DNA of 64,000 nucleotides. Origin: Tipula vernalis (Eukaryota; Arthropoda; Insecta; Diptera; Tipulidae). The stretch spans positions 267,878,057-267,942,056 of the forward strand of contig OY282559.1 of the NCBI GenBank assembly GCA_958295665.1. The letters run 5' to 3'. Made by a program: the position numbers and the translations under genes. The notes beneath the pieces are model-generated. The model searched no databases and was not told where the DNA came from. It saw only the letters and a program-made list of their open reading frames with translations. Below are positions 34,391 to 45,467 of this stretch, piece by piece; positions within the stretch are counted from its first letter, which is position 1; every line of letters begins with the position of its first letter.

Positions 34391-35455
34391 AACCATTTGG
34401 TGGACTTAGTGGTAATGGTAACGGTAATTGTAATGGTATAACATCTCAAAAAATATCAAAATCAATATTATCCACAAAATTGTATCCATTCTAAGACAAC
34501 CGGGGGTACTGAAATATTTCCATAAAAAAATTATTCGATAAGTTTTTAAAATTAAATTTAATTTGACGGTTTAAGAACATTTTATCGCGTACAGGAAAGT
34601 TTCTTGTTAAGCGACGATTTATTCTTGAATTGTTTTAAAGGTTTAACAATTTTTTTGATTTTTTTGATTAAATTATTAAATAGTTTTAATAGAAATTACC
34701 GACTGTGACGCTGACGAGCCCAAACCGATCGAAGAAATTAATCTGTTGGCTCTGTTGTAATTTGGTTGCGTAATTTCATTAAACTGAAGTTCTTTAGAAA
34801 GAGATTTCCTTGATCACAATTATTCACAATTAAAAAATAAGAATAATCCAGAAGGGGAGGAAGCAGCAAGTCACAAAGATATGTCACTTTAACTCTGATG
34901 TTAAATTGAATAATAATGAATGCTTCCAACGGAATCATTGAATAAAGCATTATCTGTGAGATCTTACTGCGCTATCTAAGCAAAAAAAGAAAGTTTCCAG
35001 CTCCTAGTAAAAAACCCGGTAATGCAGATTATGTTATCCCTGCCGAAAAAAAATAAAAAAATTAGTCGTAATCAGTCGATAATGCTTAGCCTAAAATTAC
35101 TATGGATGCATAGATAGATTTGCAGACTTTTGTCAATATTCTTAAGTTTGAAAACCTGCCTCCAGTTCCTCGTGGAAAATTGTATTAAATTAGCGAACCC
35201 CAAAAAATATTTAAAATTGGTGTAAAATCAGCCTCTAGAGTGTTATGTCTGGAGATGGATTGCATTGATGTGGCTCGTCAATATCTATTGCGGGATAAAA
35301 TTTCAATTAAAGTTTCCCGAAGGAAATCTGGGGCAATTTGATTTTCCAAAAATCATTAGAAACTTTGTATAAAATCAGCCTCTAGATTGTTATGTCTGGG
35401 GTGGATCGATTTTCCATAAATAGAGATAAATATTGAACTCTTGATTTGAACTCGG
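34391..35455. other. Unassigned; contains a 148-bp direct duplication
   Basis: AAAATCAGCCTCTAGA followed by TGTTATGTCTGG occurs near 35222 and again near 35370. No domain is identifiable. The right part may be the pol upstream of the gypsy integrase fragment that follows. Confidence 0.4.
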
Positions 35456-36590
35456 TAGCGTTCCAAGATGACGAATATTTGTCCCTAGTCAAAGCGTTAG
35501 AACAGAACGGCGAGTCGTCTGTCAACTATAAAGTTCAAGACGGGAAAATCTACGTGAACATTGGTTCCGAGCTAGTTACTGACCTACCGTCATAGAAACT
35601 GGTTGTCCCAGAAGCTTTAACAGCTTCATTGAATGAAAAAGCATACAATCCGCCGACAGCTGCGCTGTCGTCCAGGGTATTGCAAGCATCATTGAAGTAT
35701 TAAGGCGATACTATTACTGGCCTAGCATGACAATTCAGATTAGAGATTTTGTGAATAAATGCGAAATATGTAAATGTACGAAACCGGTTAATATTTCAAC
35801 GAGGCCAGAAATGGGCAAAGCGTTTGAGGTACTACATCAATGGCAGCAACTTTATTTGGATTTTCTTGGCCCTTATCCAAGGATTAAAACTTGATTTACC
35901 CACATTTTTATACTGTTGGATCAATACTGCCGTTTACCAGTGTTATTCCCACTACGTTCAGCGTCAGCCACAAAAGTAATCGAGCTTCTAGAAAACAAGG
36001 TGTTCCATGTTTATGTACATAGTTTGATTCCCATATATTTGCGAATCTCATGAAGAAATATGGTATACACAGGCCAACGCTGTCGAACGGGTTAATCGGT
36101 CAGTATTATCTGCAATTAATGTAAAGGATCATGACATCTGGATGAAATAGCTGGTGTTTTAAGCAATGTATAGTCCACTAAAGTACCAGTTATTCACCAC
36201 ATTTCCTTGTATTCGGGCAGCACAAGATACTGCATGGTTCCGCGTACTCGTTGTTGCGAGAATTTAATTACCTCGGTGAGAATCAAGCGCATGTACCGAG
36301 TAATACAGATCTGCTATCTTCGGCACAAAAGATTGTACTAAGTCGCTTTAGCAAAGCTCATTTGCAAAATATAACCTTCGCACTAGAAACCGAATGTTTA
36401 GTGTCGGGCAAACGATATTCGTTCGAAACTTCGTTCAGAGTAATAATATTTTTCGGGGAAGCTGGCTTTCAAAATTAAACCAGGGTTGATTTTGAGGAAA
36501 ATTGGAAATGTTTCGTATGAGGTAGGAGATGAAGATAGTAAGAAAATGGGAATATATCACGCCAAAGATATTACATAGTGGTTTAAATAT
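35456..36590 (+). pseudogene. Gypsy (Metaviridae) integrase remnant, plus strand
   Basis: Readable pieces: RRYYYWPSMTIQIRDFVNKC then CEICKC (zinc-binding N-terminus, ~35700-35775), LYLDFLGPYP (first catalytic Asp, ~35850), LLDQYCRLPVLFPLRSASAT (~35915), NAVERVNRSVLSAI (catalytic Glu helix, ~36075) and near the end GNVSYEVGD with YHAKDI (C-terminal domain, ~36505-36570). The segment with the second Asp is deleted. The large gypsy on the other strand starts 80 bp beyond and probably inserted near this element's end. Confidence 0.78.
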
Positions 36591-36668
36591 TTTATTTTTC
36601 ATTGAGAAGTCCTTATTAATTTTAGAATAGTACATAAGCCCGGCTTTGAGACTTTTCTTCAGGGTGTG

Positions 36669-36885
36669 GGTTAACATGTTCCCTCATAAATAATTGTTTT
36701 ATACTTTTCTTACGCTTCTAAGGTCCTTGACATCCCCGCAACCGAAAGGTAAAGACACAGATTCGTAGAAAATAAAATATAATGCTAAAGTTTAATTTTT
36801 ATTTTTTTTTATTTTTATTGTTTATTAATTTTATCTATATGATTATAGCATATGAAACGTTATAAACTGTTATGCTTCAATGTTT
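36669..36885 (-). repeat. Gypsy 3' LTR (left copy)
   Basis: Aligns with 41901-42116 at roughly 85-90% by eye (GTTAAYATGTT ... CTTACGCTTCTAAGG ... TTATGCTTCAATGTTT). The outer base differs from the canonical terminal A of TTAACA. The pol frame ends at 36860, inside the repeat, so coding sequence overlaps the LTR by ~25 bp. Confidence 0.8.
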
Positions 36886-38256
36886 CATGTACGTCTTGTT
36901 CTAACTCTGTGAAACACGGCTTAAGTCTGTCGGCCGATACCTTACAGTGCTTACCTTTGATCTCCAGGGTGACAATTTTTTCTTCTCGATTAGCCACTGG
37001 GAAAGGACCTTCATACGGAGTTTGTAGGGATTTCCTTAGCGCGTCGGTGCGGGCAAAAACACTAGGACACGTATTTAGTTCTGTTGCTACAAAAAAATTT
37101 CCGACGCAATGCCGTGAAGGTGGAGGTGGGTTAATTTCTGCGATAGGCCTTCGTAATTCTTCTACGAATCCGATGGGCTGGTTGTTTTAGTGTCTTTCGT
37201 GATTAGTTGGCTCGGCACTCGTATATTCTGCCCGAATACTAACTCTGCTGACGTCGTTTTGAAATCCTCCCGGTATGTGGTCCGAAGTCCCAGGAGCACT
37301 GTTGGCAGTATACGTGTCCACTCTTTCCTTTGGTGACACATTATGGCAGCTTTAAGTGTTCGGTGGAACCTTTCGATCGCGCCGTTGCACTTTGGGTTGT
37401 ACTACGTCGTTCGTTTGTGTATGAACCCTAACATTTTGGAAAACTCTGTGAATAGTTCGGGTTCGAACTGTGCCCCTTGGTCTGTGACTATTGTTGTGGA
37501 CACCCCAAAACGGGCAATCCAATTGCTGTAGACGGCCACGGCGACGGTCTCGGCTTTTATGCCCGGCGTTGGGATGACCTCTGTCCATCTCGTGTATCGG
37601 TCGATCATTGTTACACAGTAACGCTGTCCCTCCGAAATTGGTAATTGACCCACTATGTCCAAATGTAATTCCGCGAAACGATTCGCAACTGGTGCGTAAT
37701 TCCCGATTGAACTCTTCGTGTGTCTTGCGACTTTGGCCTTCTAGCATGCTAGGCAGCATTGGGTCATCCCTTTCACGTCTCTTTTAATCCCGTTCCATAC
37801 GAACTGCTCTGTAAGTGCTTTAACGGATGCTTTAAGGGATGCTTGTAGTCCTGAATGTGCCAGGTTGTGAACAGCCTCGAACACTGTTTTCCTGTAGCTG
37901 GGAGGAATATAAGGGCGAATTTTTCCCGTCGACACGTCGCACAGTATCGTTTGATTTGAACCGAACGCTACTGGTACGTCCTCGAATAGCAATTCCGTGA
38001 CCGTTTCTCGAAATTCTCTGAGTCCGTCGTCTGCCTTCTGCGCCTCGGTAATCGCCGCGTAATTTATTGACTCACTTATCTCCACAGGCTCTATCCGTGA
38101 CACAGTATCGGCTAACACATTTTCGCTGCCCGCAATGTGCCTTATATCAGTCGTGAATTGCGCTGTGAAATCCAAATGTCGAAATTGACGTGACGATGCC
38201 TTCGTCGAGTTTTGCGTGAACGCGTAAATTAACGATTTATGGTCAGTACCCCCCAC
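36860..38256 (-). pseudogene. Gypsy pol: RNase H remnant and integrase
   Basis: The frame begins at ~38240 with TDHKSL, then FRHLDFTAQF, RHIAGSENVLADTVSR (end of RNase H). Integrase follows: a zinc finger with HNLAH and CCLAC (~37830-37745), DIVGQLPISEGQRY (first Asp, ~37655), TIVTDQGAQFEPELF (second Asp, ~37475) and NGAIERFHRTLKAAI (catalytic Glu, ~37370). The C-terminal domain includes YEGPFPV and SADRLKPCFTEL and stops at 36860. About 25 residues of RNase H before TDHK are missing relative to the family, with a frameshift to the RT frame. In-frame stops lie after CCLAC, after HKRTT (~37400) and near 37190. Confidence 0.82.
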
Positions 38257-39370
38257 TGTACCTCTGCTGTGTTGGGCTTAGTTTGGCTGAGAAAAATTGG
38301 AGAGGTTTCCAATTAATCTCGTTCCCGTTTCTGTTCTCCTCACTCTGCAGCTGCAACACTGCGCCGATCGCCGTGTTGGAGGCGTCGACCATTAAAGCGA
38401 GGTTCGCTTTAATGGTCGACGCCTTCAACAACGTAGCTTCGCAAATTTGTTTTTTTGCGAGTTCAAACGCCTGTCTTGACTCGTCCGACCATTCCACTAT
38501 CCGCGTATCGTTCTTTTTGCTGCCCTTCAAATACTCATTTAGTATTGCTTGGTTTTGTGCCGTGTTGGGCATGAAGGGTCTGTAGAAATTTAACATGCCT
38601 AAAAATCTTCGCAATTGCTTAATCGTTTTAGGCAGATCAAAATTCGCTATGTCGTTTACGCGTTCTGGAAGGGGTCTGATCCCTTGCGCACAGACTGCGT
38701 GTCCTAGAAATTGTGCTTCCGTATTGGCGAAGTGACATTTATTGGTATTAATAATTAATCCAGCGTCGCTTAATTTGGAAAAAATAATTTCTATATGTTC
38801 TAAATCTTCTGCAATGGTTTGTGATGCTATTAAAATGTCGTCGAGGCAGGTAAAACAAAAATTTAGTCCTTGCAATACCGAATGCATAAATCTTTGGAAT
38901 GTACTGCCAGCGTTTCTCAATCTGAAAGTCATACGAGTGAATTGGTATAGTCCGAACGGCGTGGATATGGCTGTTTTCGGAATATCGCTGTCCTCGATGG
39001 GTATCTGATGATAAGCCCTCACCAGATCTATCGTGGTAAAATAGGCTATTCCCCGTAATTGCTGCATGAAGTCATGTAAGAACGGAATGGGGTATCTGTC
39101 GGGTATCGTCACGTTTTTCAAGCTGCGATAATCCCCGCATGGTCTCCATTCGCCGTTTTTCTTCGGAACCAAGTGCAACGGGCTCCCCCGCGGACTGTCT
39201 GAATGCCTAAAGATACCTTGCTCTACCATGTACTCGAACTCGTTCTTGGCAATAGCCAGCTTTTCGATACTCAGTTTACGAATTTTCGCGAAAATTGGAG
39301 GGCTGCGTGTCACTATATGGTGTGTCACATGATGTTTTGTGGTTGGCAACATACTTCGTTCGTCGGTCAT
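38243..39370 (-). CDS. Gypsy pol: reverse transcriptase
   Basis: A 375-residue frame with a full RT palm: [20 protein letters not shown] (~62-81), [28 protein letters not shown] (motif A Asp), [18 protein letters not shown], then CLDDILIAS, where the usual YxDD is CLDD. The thumb and connection follow ([24 protein letters not shown]) and the start of RNase H ([15 protein letters not shown] with its first Asp, [14 protein letters not shown]). It is in the same frame as the protease, separated from it by one stop at 39377-39379. The frame ends at the RNase H deletion near 38250. Confidence 0.88.
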   Translation of the reverse strand: MTDERSMLPTTKHHVTHHIVTRSPPIFAKIRKLSIEKLAIAKNEFEYMVEQGIFRHSDSPRGSPLHLVPKKNGEWRPCGDYRSLKNVTIPDRYPIPFLHDFMQQLRGIAYFTTIDLVRAYHQIPIEDSDIPKTAISTPFGLYQFTRMTFRLRNAGSTFQRFMHSVLQGLNFCFTCLDDILIASQTIAEDLEHIEIIFSKLSDAGLIINTNKCHFANTEAQFLGHAVCAQGIRPLPERVNDIANFDLPKTIKQLRRFLGMLNFYRPFMPNTAQNQAILNEYLKGSKKNDTRIVEWSDESRQAFELAKKQICEATLLKASTIKANLALMVDASNTAIGAVLQLQSEENRNGNEINWKPLQFFSAKLSPTQQRYSGGY

Positions 39371-39376
39371 GGATTT

Positions 39377-39868
39377 TTATTTCTGTAGTAGTTGAACATC
39401 GCGGGGATCGATGTTTTCCACGTTGATCACCCGGATCGTTGGTATTGCGATATGGGTTTTAGTTGCTATCGAGGAAATGGACGTTAACGGATCGAGTAAT
39501 CGGCTGTGTTGGATATCAACTAAGAGTCCTGATTGCTTGAGGAAGTCGGCTACTATTGTCGCCATCGTGACTTCGGCGACTACGAAAACCCATGTAAGTT
39601 TTCTGCGCAGCCCTAAATCTATATGAATTATCCGTTCGCCAAAAGTTTTCACCGTGGACCCGTTGGCTGCGTCTAAAGTAAAATCCGGATTGTGCTTCCT
39701 TTGATCGCCTGGGTTATGGGGTAATACCGATATATCCGCTCCCGTGTCTATTGGGTATGTGCTGTTTGACATTCGATCGTAAATTTTGAGGCGGCAATTA
39801 TTTTGTGCTCCGTCCCATACCGCTGCTTGCGCCGGAAAAATTAGTTTTTTAATTTGAATTCCGACCAT
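39377..39868 (-). CDS. Gypsy pol: aspartic protease
   Basis: The 163-residue frame overlaps the end of gag. The active-site motif is YPIDTGADISVLP (DTG catalytic triad, ~residues 39-51), followed by the flap region and ATIVADFL-type residues (usually ILGxDFL). The protease matures Gag and Gag-Pol. The ATG at 39868 is probably not used: the frame is entered by -1 frameshifting from gag at 39844-39850. It ends at a stop before RT, in the same frame. Confidence 0.85.
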   Translation of the reverse strand: MVGIQIKKLIFPAQAAVWDGAQNNCRLKIYDRMSNSTYPIDTGADISVLPHNPGDQRKHNPDFTLDAANGSTVKTFGERIIHIDLGLRRKLTWVFVVAEVTMATIVADFLKQSGLLVDIQHSRLLDPLTSISSIATKTHIAIPTIRVINVENIDPRDVQLLQK

Positions 39869-40806
39869 CGCGGGCAGGTTGGCTTGCAGTTTCGTGCAGC
39901 CTCTTGAAACCTACCGTGGTAGAAACAGAGTTGTGGGCCTTCGTTATTGGCGTCCTTATTCCTGGGTCGCGATGGTGTGGTGTCACGATTTGCTCTTGTT
40001 CGATTTCGTGATTGACTCCTTGATTGATTTCTCATCAATGTTCGGTTCATATTTTCCAACCGGCGCATGATTTCGTGAATCTGCGTGGCCATGCTGGGTT
40101 CGTCTATTGTATGTCGTGGGGACGTGTTTGCTGGTGCTTGTGCCGGCGTTATGGCCATCACCTGCGTCTGTGACATTGTCTCTAACACCCTATCGGCCAG
40201 TGCGGCCAGCTGGGTGGCAGACAATGCGTCTGCAGTGGTCGCCAGCACCTCTTGTGGTCTGCTCGGTAAGCGTTTCAGCCAAAGCATCTTGATAAATTCG
40301 TCGCTTACGGTATGGCCACCATTATTCTGCAGCTTGCGCAGTAGTTGGGACGTCATATCATCAAGCTCTATGCCTTGTTTCAGTCGATGTATTTGCGTGG
40401 CCTGGGATTTGCCCATTCTATTTAACATGGCTGCCTTTAATTTGGTGTATGGAGCCGTCGAGCGTGGGACCGTTATTGTGTCGCTCACATCGTTTAACGC
40501 CCTCTCGTTGAGGGCCCCCAGCACATGGTTGAATTTGGTTGCCTCGCTAGTTAACTGTCCTAATGTGAACTAAGATTCGATCACCTGGAACCACAACCTA
40601 GTATTTTGCGTCATTAAAGGGGCCAATTTAATGGACGCTACGTGAGTGACAGCTGGGCGAGCACTGCCTGAAGATGGTTCGGTGCTTGTTTTATCTGTGT
40701 ACTCCTGCATTGCCCTTTGTATCCCTCTCCTTATTTGATCGTCCACCGTATCAGCGTCATCACCGTCGTTGACCCATTCTATGTTGCTGCTGGTTCCTTG
40801 AGCCAT
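39841..40806 (-). pseudogene. Gypsy gag with CHCC box, one internal stop
   Basis: Starts MAQGTSSNIEW at 40806. A stop at 40570-40572 interrupts the frame after FQVIES; the same frame continues (FTLGQLTSEATKFNHVL) to the natural end at 39841. The capsid-like core includes ALNERALNDVSDTI, IELDDMTSQLLRKLQ and MLWLKRLP. The nucleocapsid box CFYHGRFQEAARNC-KPTC has C-x2-H-x9-C-x3-C spacing, the unusual CHCC form of CsRn1-clade elements rather than CCHC. An arginine/serine/asparagine-rich stretch precedes it. The final codons carry the frameshift site. Confidence 0.85.
39844..39850 (-). promoter_or_regulatory. -1 ribosomal frameshift heptamer A_AAA_AAC
   Basis: On the minus strand the gag codons run TTA AAA AAC TAA, so the heptamer A_AAA_AAC lies in the correct phase directly before the gag stop. 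Slipping back one base enters the protease frame at once (CTA ATT TTT). A GC-rich stretch follows (CCGGCGCAAGCAGCGG), which might form a stimulatory structure. Confidence 0.8.
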
Positions 40807-41288
40807 ATTGTGCGAACATTTTCTTCAACGTTTTTATTTTTCACTTCACTTAATTAACTCTCAATTCGTTTTGTCGCGCGTCAGGATTAATGTTAGTAAA
40901 ATAATAAGGGAACAATATACGAAAAACTAGTGAACAAACAAAAAACGAAAACAACGAAAGTAATAAATAGTAACGAATAACAATGTGTTCACCTCAGCGG
41001 TCAACAATGCACCCTTTATTATATTTTTTACCCACACGCGAGACTCAGCCCGTGAATTCGGCTTATTTCGACTGTTAAAAAACCGCCCGTGTCGATTCGT
41101 GGAACAAATAATTCTATATTTTTGGTTTTATTTTACAAAATTTTTATTATTAGAGATTTAGATTTGCGTGATGACGAATCGATTTGGTATAGAAACCTTT
41201 TTCAACTAGGAAATTACAATTTTAGCAACAATAATAGCACTTACTGAATTAGGCGCTCCCGCGTGTCGTGGGTTGGCCCCGGAATTCT

Positions 41289-41523
41289 GGCTGTTAATAG
41301 GGCGGAATGCGGTTGCAGTGACCCGTACCGTTATTGGCTGTTAATAGGGCGCACTGCGGTTGCAGTGACCCATACCGTTATTGGCTGTTAATAGGGCGGA
41401 CTGCGGTTGCAGTGACCCGTACTGTTAGTGGCTAATAATAGGGCGGACTGCGGTTGCAGTGACCCGTACCGTTATTGGCTGTTAATAGGGCGGACTGCGG
41501 TTGCAGTGACCCGTACCGTTATT
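41289..41523. repeat. Five 47-bp tandem repeats in the gypsy leader
   Basis: Units begin GGCTGTTAATAGGGCGGACT and continue with GCGGTTGCAGTGACCCGTAC; five near-identical copies lie between the PBS and gag. Leader tandem repeats can vary in number between copies. The frame reading through them is an artefact. Confidence 0.9.
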
Positions 41524-41867
41524 GGCTGTTGGTTTAGTTTTCAATTTTTAAATGGTGATGGTGCTTCTGGGCTCGCTAGCGACTGTCTAGCGTGCCTACT
41601 TCAGTCGACCGGTGGCTCTTTGTTGGCTTCTCGGTGGGCTAACGTTACTGAATGCACGCATCAGCTAGTATGTTGGCGTTGTTGTCGTTGACGGCTACAC
41701 CGGCTTCTGTGGCCTTGGTACTCCGTTGACTGATTCACTGTTTTTTTGTGGCCTGATCTTTTTTAATACGAAACAGATCGGTTTTTCAGAAGCCTGGTTA
41801 TACTTGTAGGCTTGGCAAGCTGTTCCTGAGGATTTGGCTGCTTATTGGTATAAGATCATCAAGTTCA

Positions 41868-41886
41868 GATCACGTCGGGGTCACCA
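41868..41886 (-). promoter_or_regulatory. Primer-binding site for tRNA-Trp
   Basis: On the minus strand, TGGTGACCCCGACGTGAT lies 14 bp inside the 5' LTR boundary. It is complementary to the 3' end of insect tRNA-Trp including CCA (recalled, not searched). It would prime minus-strand cDNA synthesis. Confidence 0.85.
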
Positions 41887-41900
41887 GTTTATGGGGGCGC

Positions 41901-42116
41901 TGTTAATATGTTCTCCCATAAATAACTTTTTTCAACTTTTCTTACGCTTCTAAGGCCCTTGACATCCTCGCAGCCGAAAGGTGAAGGCACAGATTCGTAG
42001 AGAATATAATATAATGTTTAAGTTAAATTTTGATTCTTTTTATTTTTATTGTTTATTAATTATATCTATATGATTATTGCATATGAAATGTTATAAACTG
42101 TTATGCTTCAATGTTT
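41901..42116 (-). repeat. Gypsy 5' LTR (right copy, minimum extent)
   Basis: Partner of 36669-36885; its inner edge at 41901 (TGTTAATATG on the plus strand) lies just beside the PBS. The outer limit is uncertain: similarity to the left LTR fades at 42116, but a TG-starting candidate end (TGTAACAAGC on the minus strand) lies at ~42477. Confidence 0.75.
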
Positions 42117-42740
42117 ATCGCCTCGTTCTATTTAGTTGGTGGCGTATAAACGGAAAACCGCGGATATATATGTACACAATTTTTGGTATATATTCTATCG
42201 GTTTAGTAGTGTTGCTTTTTTCCACTGAAAAAAGCTTTTATACTAAATCGGTTGTTTTTCTTTTATTTTCAATGCCTAATTGATTTACAAATATTTTAAC
42301 GAAAATAAATTATTACTCCACTTCATAGTCCGGCGGATAGATGGCATTGTCGCCCGCTGAGGTGAATAAAAGACGCAGAATCTTATGAAACACTATGTAG
42401 CAATCATAATAAAATAATGTGTCCGTGTGAACGCCACAGGTCGTCCCCACGGTTTGTAACAGTTTTAGCTTGTTACAAGGCGAAAATTCAAAATTTTACG
42501 AAAACACATGATTAATTGGAGCAAATTATTTGGTTGCTATATTTACTTAGGCACTGTAAAAATTTAGGAAATTTCAGTAATCCACTTCATTCTATGTAAT
42601 AGAAATAAAAGTACAAATGAATGATGATTTAAGTTTCGGCTGCAGATATGGGTACGCCGTTATCATGGTAGTACATTTACGGTTGTGTTGGTACAGCAAA
42701 CAGATCACTGAGCTATAGCGGTTTGATTTGTTTGTAATAA
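42117..42740. other. Possible outer part of gypsy 5' LTR, then unassigned
   Basis: 42340-42440 contains CGCTGAGGTGAATAAAAG, echoed in the gypsy leader (CACCTCAGCGGTCAAC near 40990), so it may belong to the element. 42480-42740 has no recognised feature. Confidence 0.35.
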
Positions 42741-42959
42741 AAGTAGTGCTGTGATAATAGTTAATGTGCAAATACATATTGATTGTGATACCAAGCTAAG
42801 TTTATTTTTTTTTGTTATAATAAATGCGAAAGTTGACTTTTTTCCATCAAATAACAAGAAGCAGCATTATCTAACTCTTGTCTGGTTTGTGGAAAAATCC
42901 CCGCCCGACGACCTGCCTGTTTTTTTTTGTGATGATCTTGCCTTTTTTTCAGAAGGGTT

Positions 42960-43200
42960 AAATTTTGAAACAGTTCGTTACAAGTGAACGTTACAGTTGA
43001 TCGCCTTAAGCCAGCTTATCTGCTGACAAGTAGTATACCGACACCGACAGAATCAATTCAAGCAACGGCGAAGGTAGGACCGACAACAAAAGAACAAACA
43101 ACAAACAAACCGGCTACTAATTAGCAGAAGGGGCGGACGAGGAAAAAACGTGCTGTAAAAATTTCCCGCTTTCAAAATAACCGATTGAAATCAATTCGAA
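42960..43200 (+). pseudogene. Gypsy pol C-terminal tail, plus strand
   Basis: Encodes VTVDRLKPAYLLTSSIPTPT (~42992), then a threonine-rich stretch and RTRKKRAVKISRF (~43136). DRLKPAYL followed by a basic RSGRRVxFPxRF-like end is typical of gypsy integrase C-termini. Upstream domains are not present. Confidence 0.65.
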
Positions 43201-45300
43201 CGATTTTACATACTTATTTAAGATGGCGTCGAATAAGTAAATAAGTATCACATAAGTATCGGTTTCGAAAAAAGCCAAAGACTACTTTTCAGAAACGAAA
43301 GCTTGTTTAGGGGCCGAATTTTTCTTGCTGGCACAGCTGACATGAGATTGAACAAAATTCACTACCAAAAATCGGTATCAGTACATACTAAAACATTTCT
43401 TTTTTTTGTTTGTATGTTTTAACGGCATGTTAATCCTACGTATTACTGACCTATGTTGTAATTATTATTTTTGCTTACATTAATTTAATAAAGACGAAAG
43501 ACCTACAGTTTTTCCACTCCCATTACAATGTAGCGCTAATGTACCGCACAAAATATCTCATTGCATAGTTTTCTATTCTACTATGTACTATATTATTACG
43601 TTAAATAATTAGAAATAATCACCTGGATCAAATAAAATAAAATACAAATTTGGCCATGATGAGCACCCACGCAAATTAAAAGCAAAAAATTCTTGCATAC
43701 CGAAACAAACATTAAACAATATAATCGCAATAATTCCAACAACAATCTTATGTACAGAACAATAAAATTTATATAGTAAAAAATAAGAAATCAATTAAAT
43801 TATTTATAGTTCTTATTTCTATTTTCTGTCTAAATGATTTTAATCACTATGTGTAGCAACGATTATTTATTTATTTATTTATTTATAAAAAAAAAAATGC
43901 AAAAACTCCAATAATAATTTCTAGTTAGATTTATTGATTTTTTATAAGAAATATATGTATATAAAATAAAAACTCAAACTGACGGAACTGTCTTAATAAA
44001 TGTTAATGAATTTTTATTAATGATTTGTATCTACTCGTACATAATATTTTATTTTTTTTGTACGAGTCTGTATACACATTTTGTAGATAACTTCATGTGA
44101 TAGTTTACAATTACATATTGTGTTATTTATGTATGCTATATGCTTATTAAAAAGGAATTTATTTTTTTAAACTATTTAACACTTTGTGTCACGATTTATT
44201 AAATATCATATCTATATATCTATAACACCACTACTATGTTCGGTATGTAGTGAGAGTAGTTATTTAAGCCGTTAAATTTGTTCAAGTTTATAATAAAATA
44301 TTTTTTTGTTTTTATTTTGACGGTTAAAATGGGAAAGTGTACACTCACAGATCTACATAATATAATACATATGTGTATACATAATAATCACCAATTACCA
44401 TCTCAATTACTTTTGGAAATTATGTCTCGCCAAACCAAACCAAACCGAACCAAAAAAATATGGGCGAGACAGACGTCTTTCATATTACTTACATACCATC
44501 ACTTGATTAAAATATTATTAAAATTAACTAAAAAAAAAAAAAATGTTTTTATCATTACACCACTCCCAAAATATATATATAAAAAAAAATTGGTTATTAT
44601 TCTTTATCTAGAATTGCAATGACACAATCAATATTAAATAAATTATAAATTTAACATTTTTTAAAGGAACGTCGAAGATTTTTTGTGCGTGCTGCAATTC
44701 TTTAGCTTTTTTTTTGTTTTGTTTTGTTAATTTTGGCTTTCGATAACAAAATCGTTAAGCGCACTTCATATACAAGACAATGCATGGTGAATTACAATAA
44801 GTTATTTTGTGTTAGTTTACTCTTCTTCACTAGCAGGTACATGAGTAAGTATACGTTCGTATGTATGCATGAAACAGCGTATTAAACATTCATTTTTGGA
44901 CGAGTAATGTTTGTCAATGATATGCAAATTTTGTGATTATCAAATAACATTAATACGATATTAAGATGGGTAAAACTTTACGAATGTTGATATAAGTGTG
45001 TTGTTTATGAAAATGATTACATTTTGAATGTATTGTATGTCTCATTCAGATCTGCAACAATTTTTCAACGATAAACCATCAACAAGTAAAGTTTGTTTGT
45101 AAGTATGTGGGTTCCACAAAAGCTCTTGGTCCACTCGTGCGATTGTTTTCAAATTTTACAGGTTAGTGGTCAAAAATTGTTACCCCTTCCTCATGCCTCC
45201 TGTAAGGAGGCATTCACAAGTGGTATTTTTGAAACTTAACCGATTGAGCAGATTTTTGGATATTTAATGCATAATCAAAAATAAATCGACACGTGTATCA
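43201..45300. other. ~2.1 kb AT-rich, no gene
   Basis: No coding family. A short (TTTA)n run at 43866-43888 and CCAAACCAAACCAAACC-type words near 44430. It could be host intergenic or intronic DNA. Confidence 0.5.
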
Positions 45301-45304
45301 TGTT

Positions 45305-45440
45305 TTTTAACGGTGATGGTAATGGTGATGGTGATAGTGATGTTGACGGAATGGTAATGATGATGATGAGGAGGATGACAGTGATGATGGTACTGCTGGT
45401 AATTGTGACGGTATAATGGTATGATGGTATGAAGGTACGA
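45305..45440 (+). repeat. Imperfect GGTGAT/GATGAT trinucleotide-type repeat
   Basis: Plus strand is runs of GGTGATGGTGATAGTGATG and ATGATGATGATGAGG. The antisense frame it opens (rich in His, Thr, Ile) is compositional, not a gene. Confidence 0.8.
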
Positions 45441-45467
45441 TTGTAATATGATGCACCCATATAACCA

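Larger units (their letters stand above)
36669..42116 (-). mobile_element. CsRn1-type gypsy LTR retrotransposon
   Basis: Direct terminal repeats (36669-36885 and 41901-42116), a tRNA-Trp primer-binding site, a 5' leader with a 47-bp tandem repeat, gag with a CHCC box, a -1 slippery site, then protease, RT, RNase H and integrase. This order places it in Metaviridae; the tRNA-Trp primer and the C-x2-H-x9-C-x3-C gag box point to the CsRn1 clade. Its GC content is clearly higher than the flanks, consistent with a younger insertion. Disablers: a stop in gag, a stop between protease and RT, an RNase H deletion with frameshift, and stops in integrase. Confidence 0.88.

Noticed and set aside
36852..37190. 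112-residue plus-strand frame
   Set aside because: Antisense of the gypsy integrase C-terminus (SADRLKPCF on the minus strand).
40085..40573. 162-residue plus-strand frame
   Set aside because: Antisense shadow of the gypsy gag, which has clear motifs on the minus strand.
41428..41691. 87-residue frame with repeated WLLIGRTAV-like residues
   Set aside because: It reads through the 47-bp tandem repeats of the gypsy leader and has no independent support.
41868..41886. Match to the end of tRNA-Trp, as a tRNA gene
   Set aside because: Only the 3' end with CCA is present, beside an LTR; it is a retroelement primer site, not a tRNA gene.
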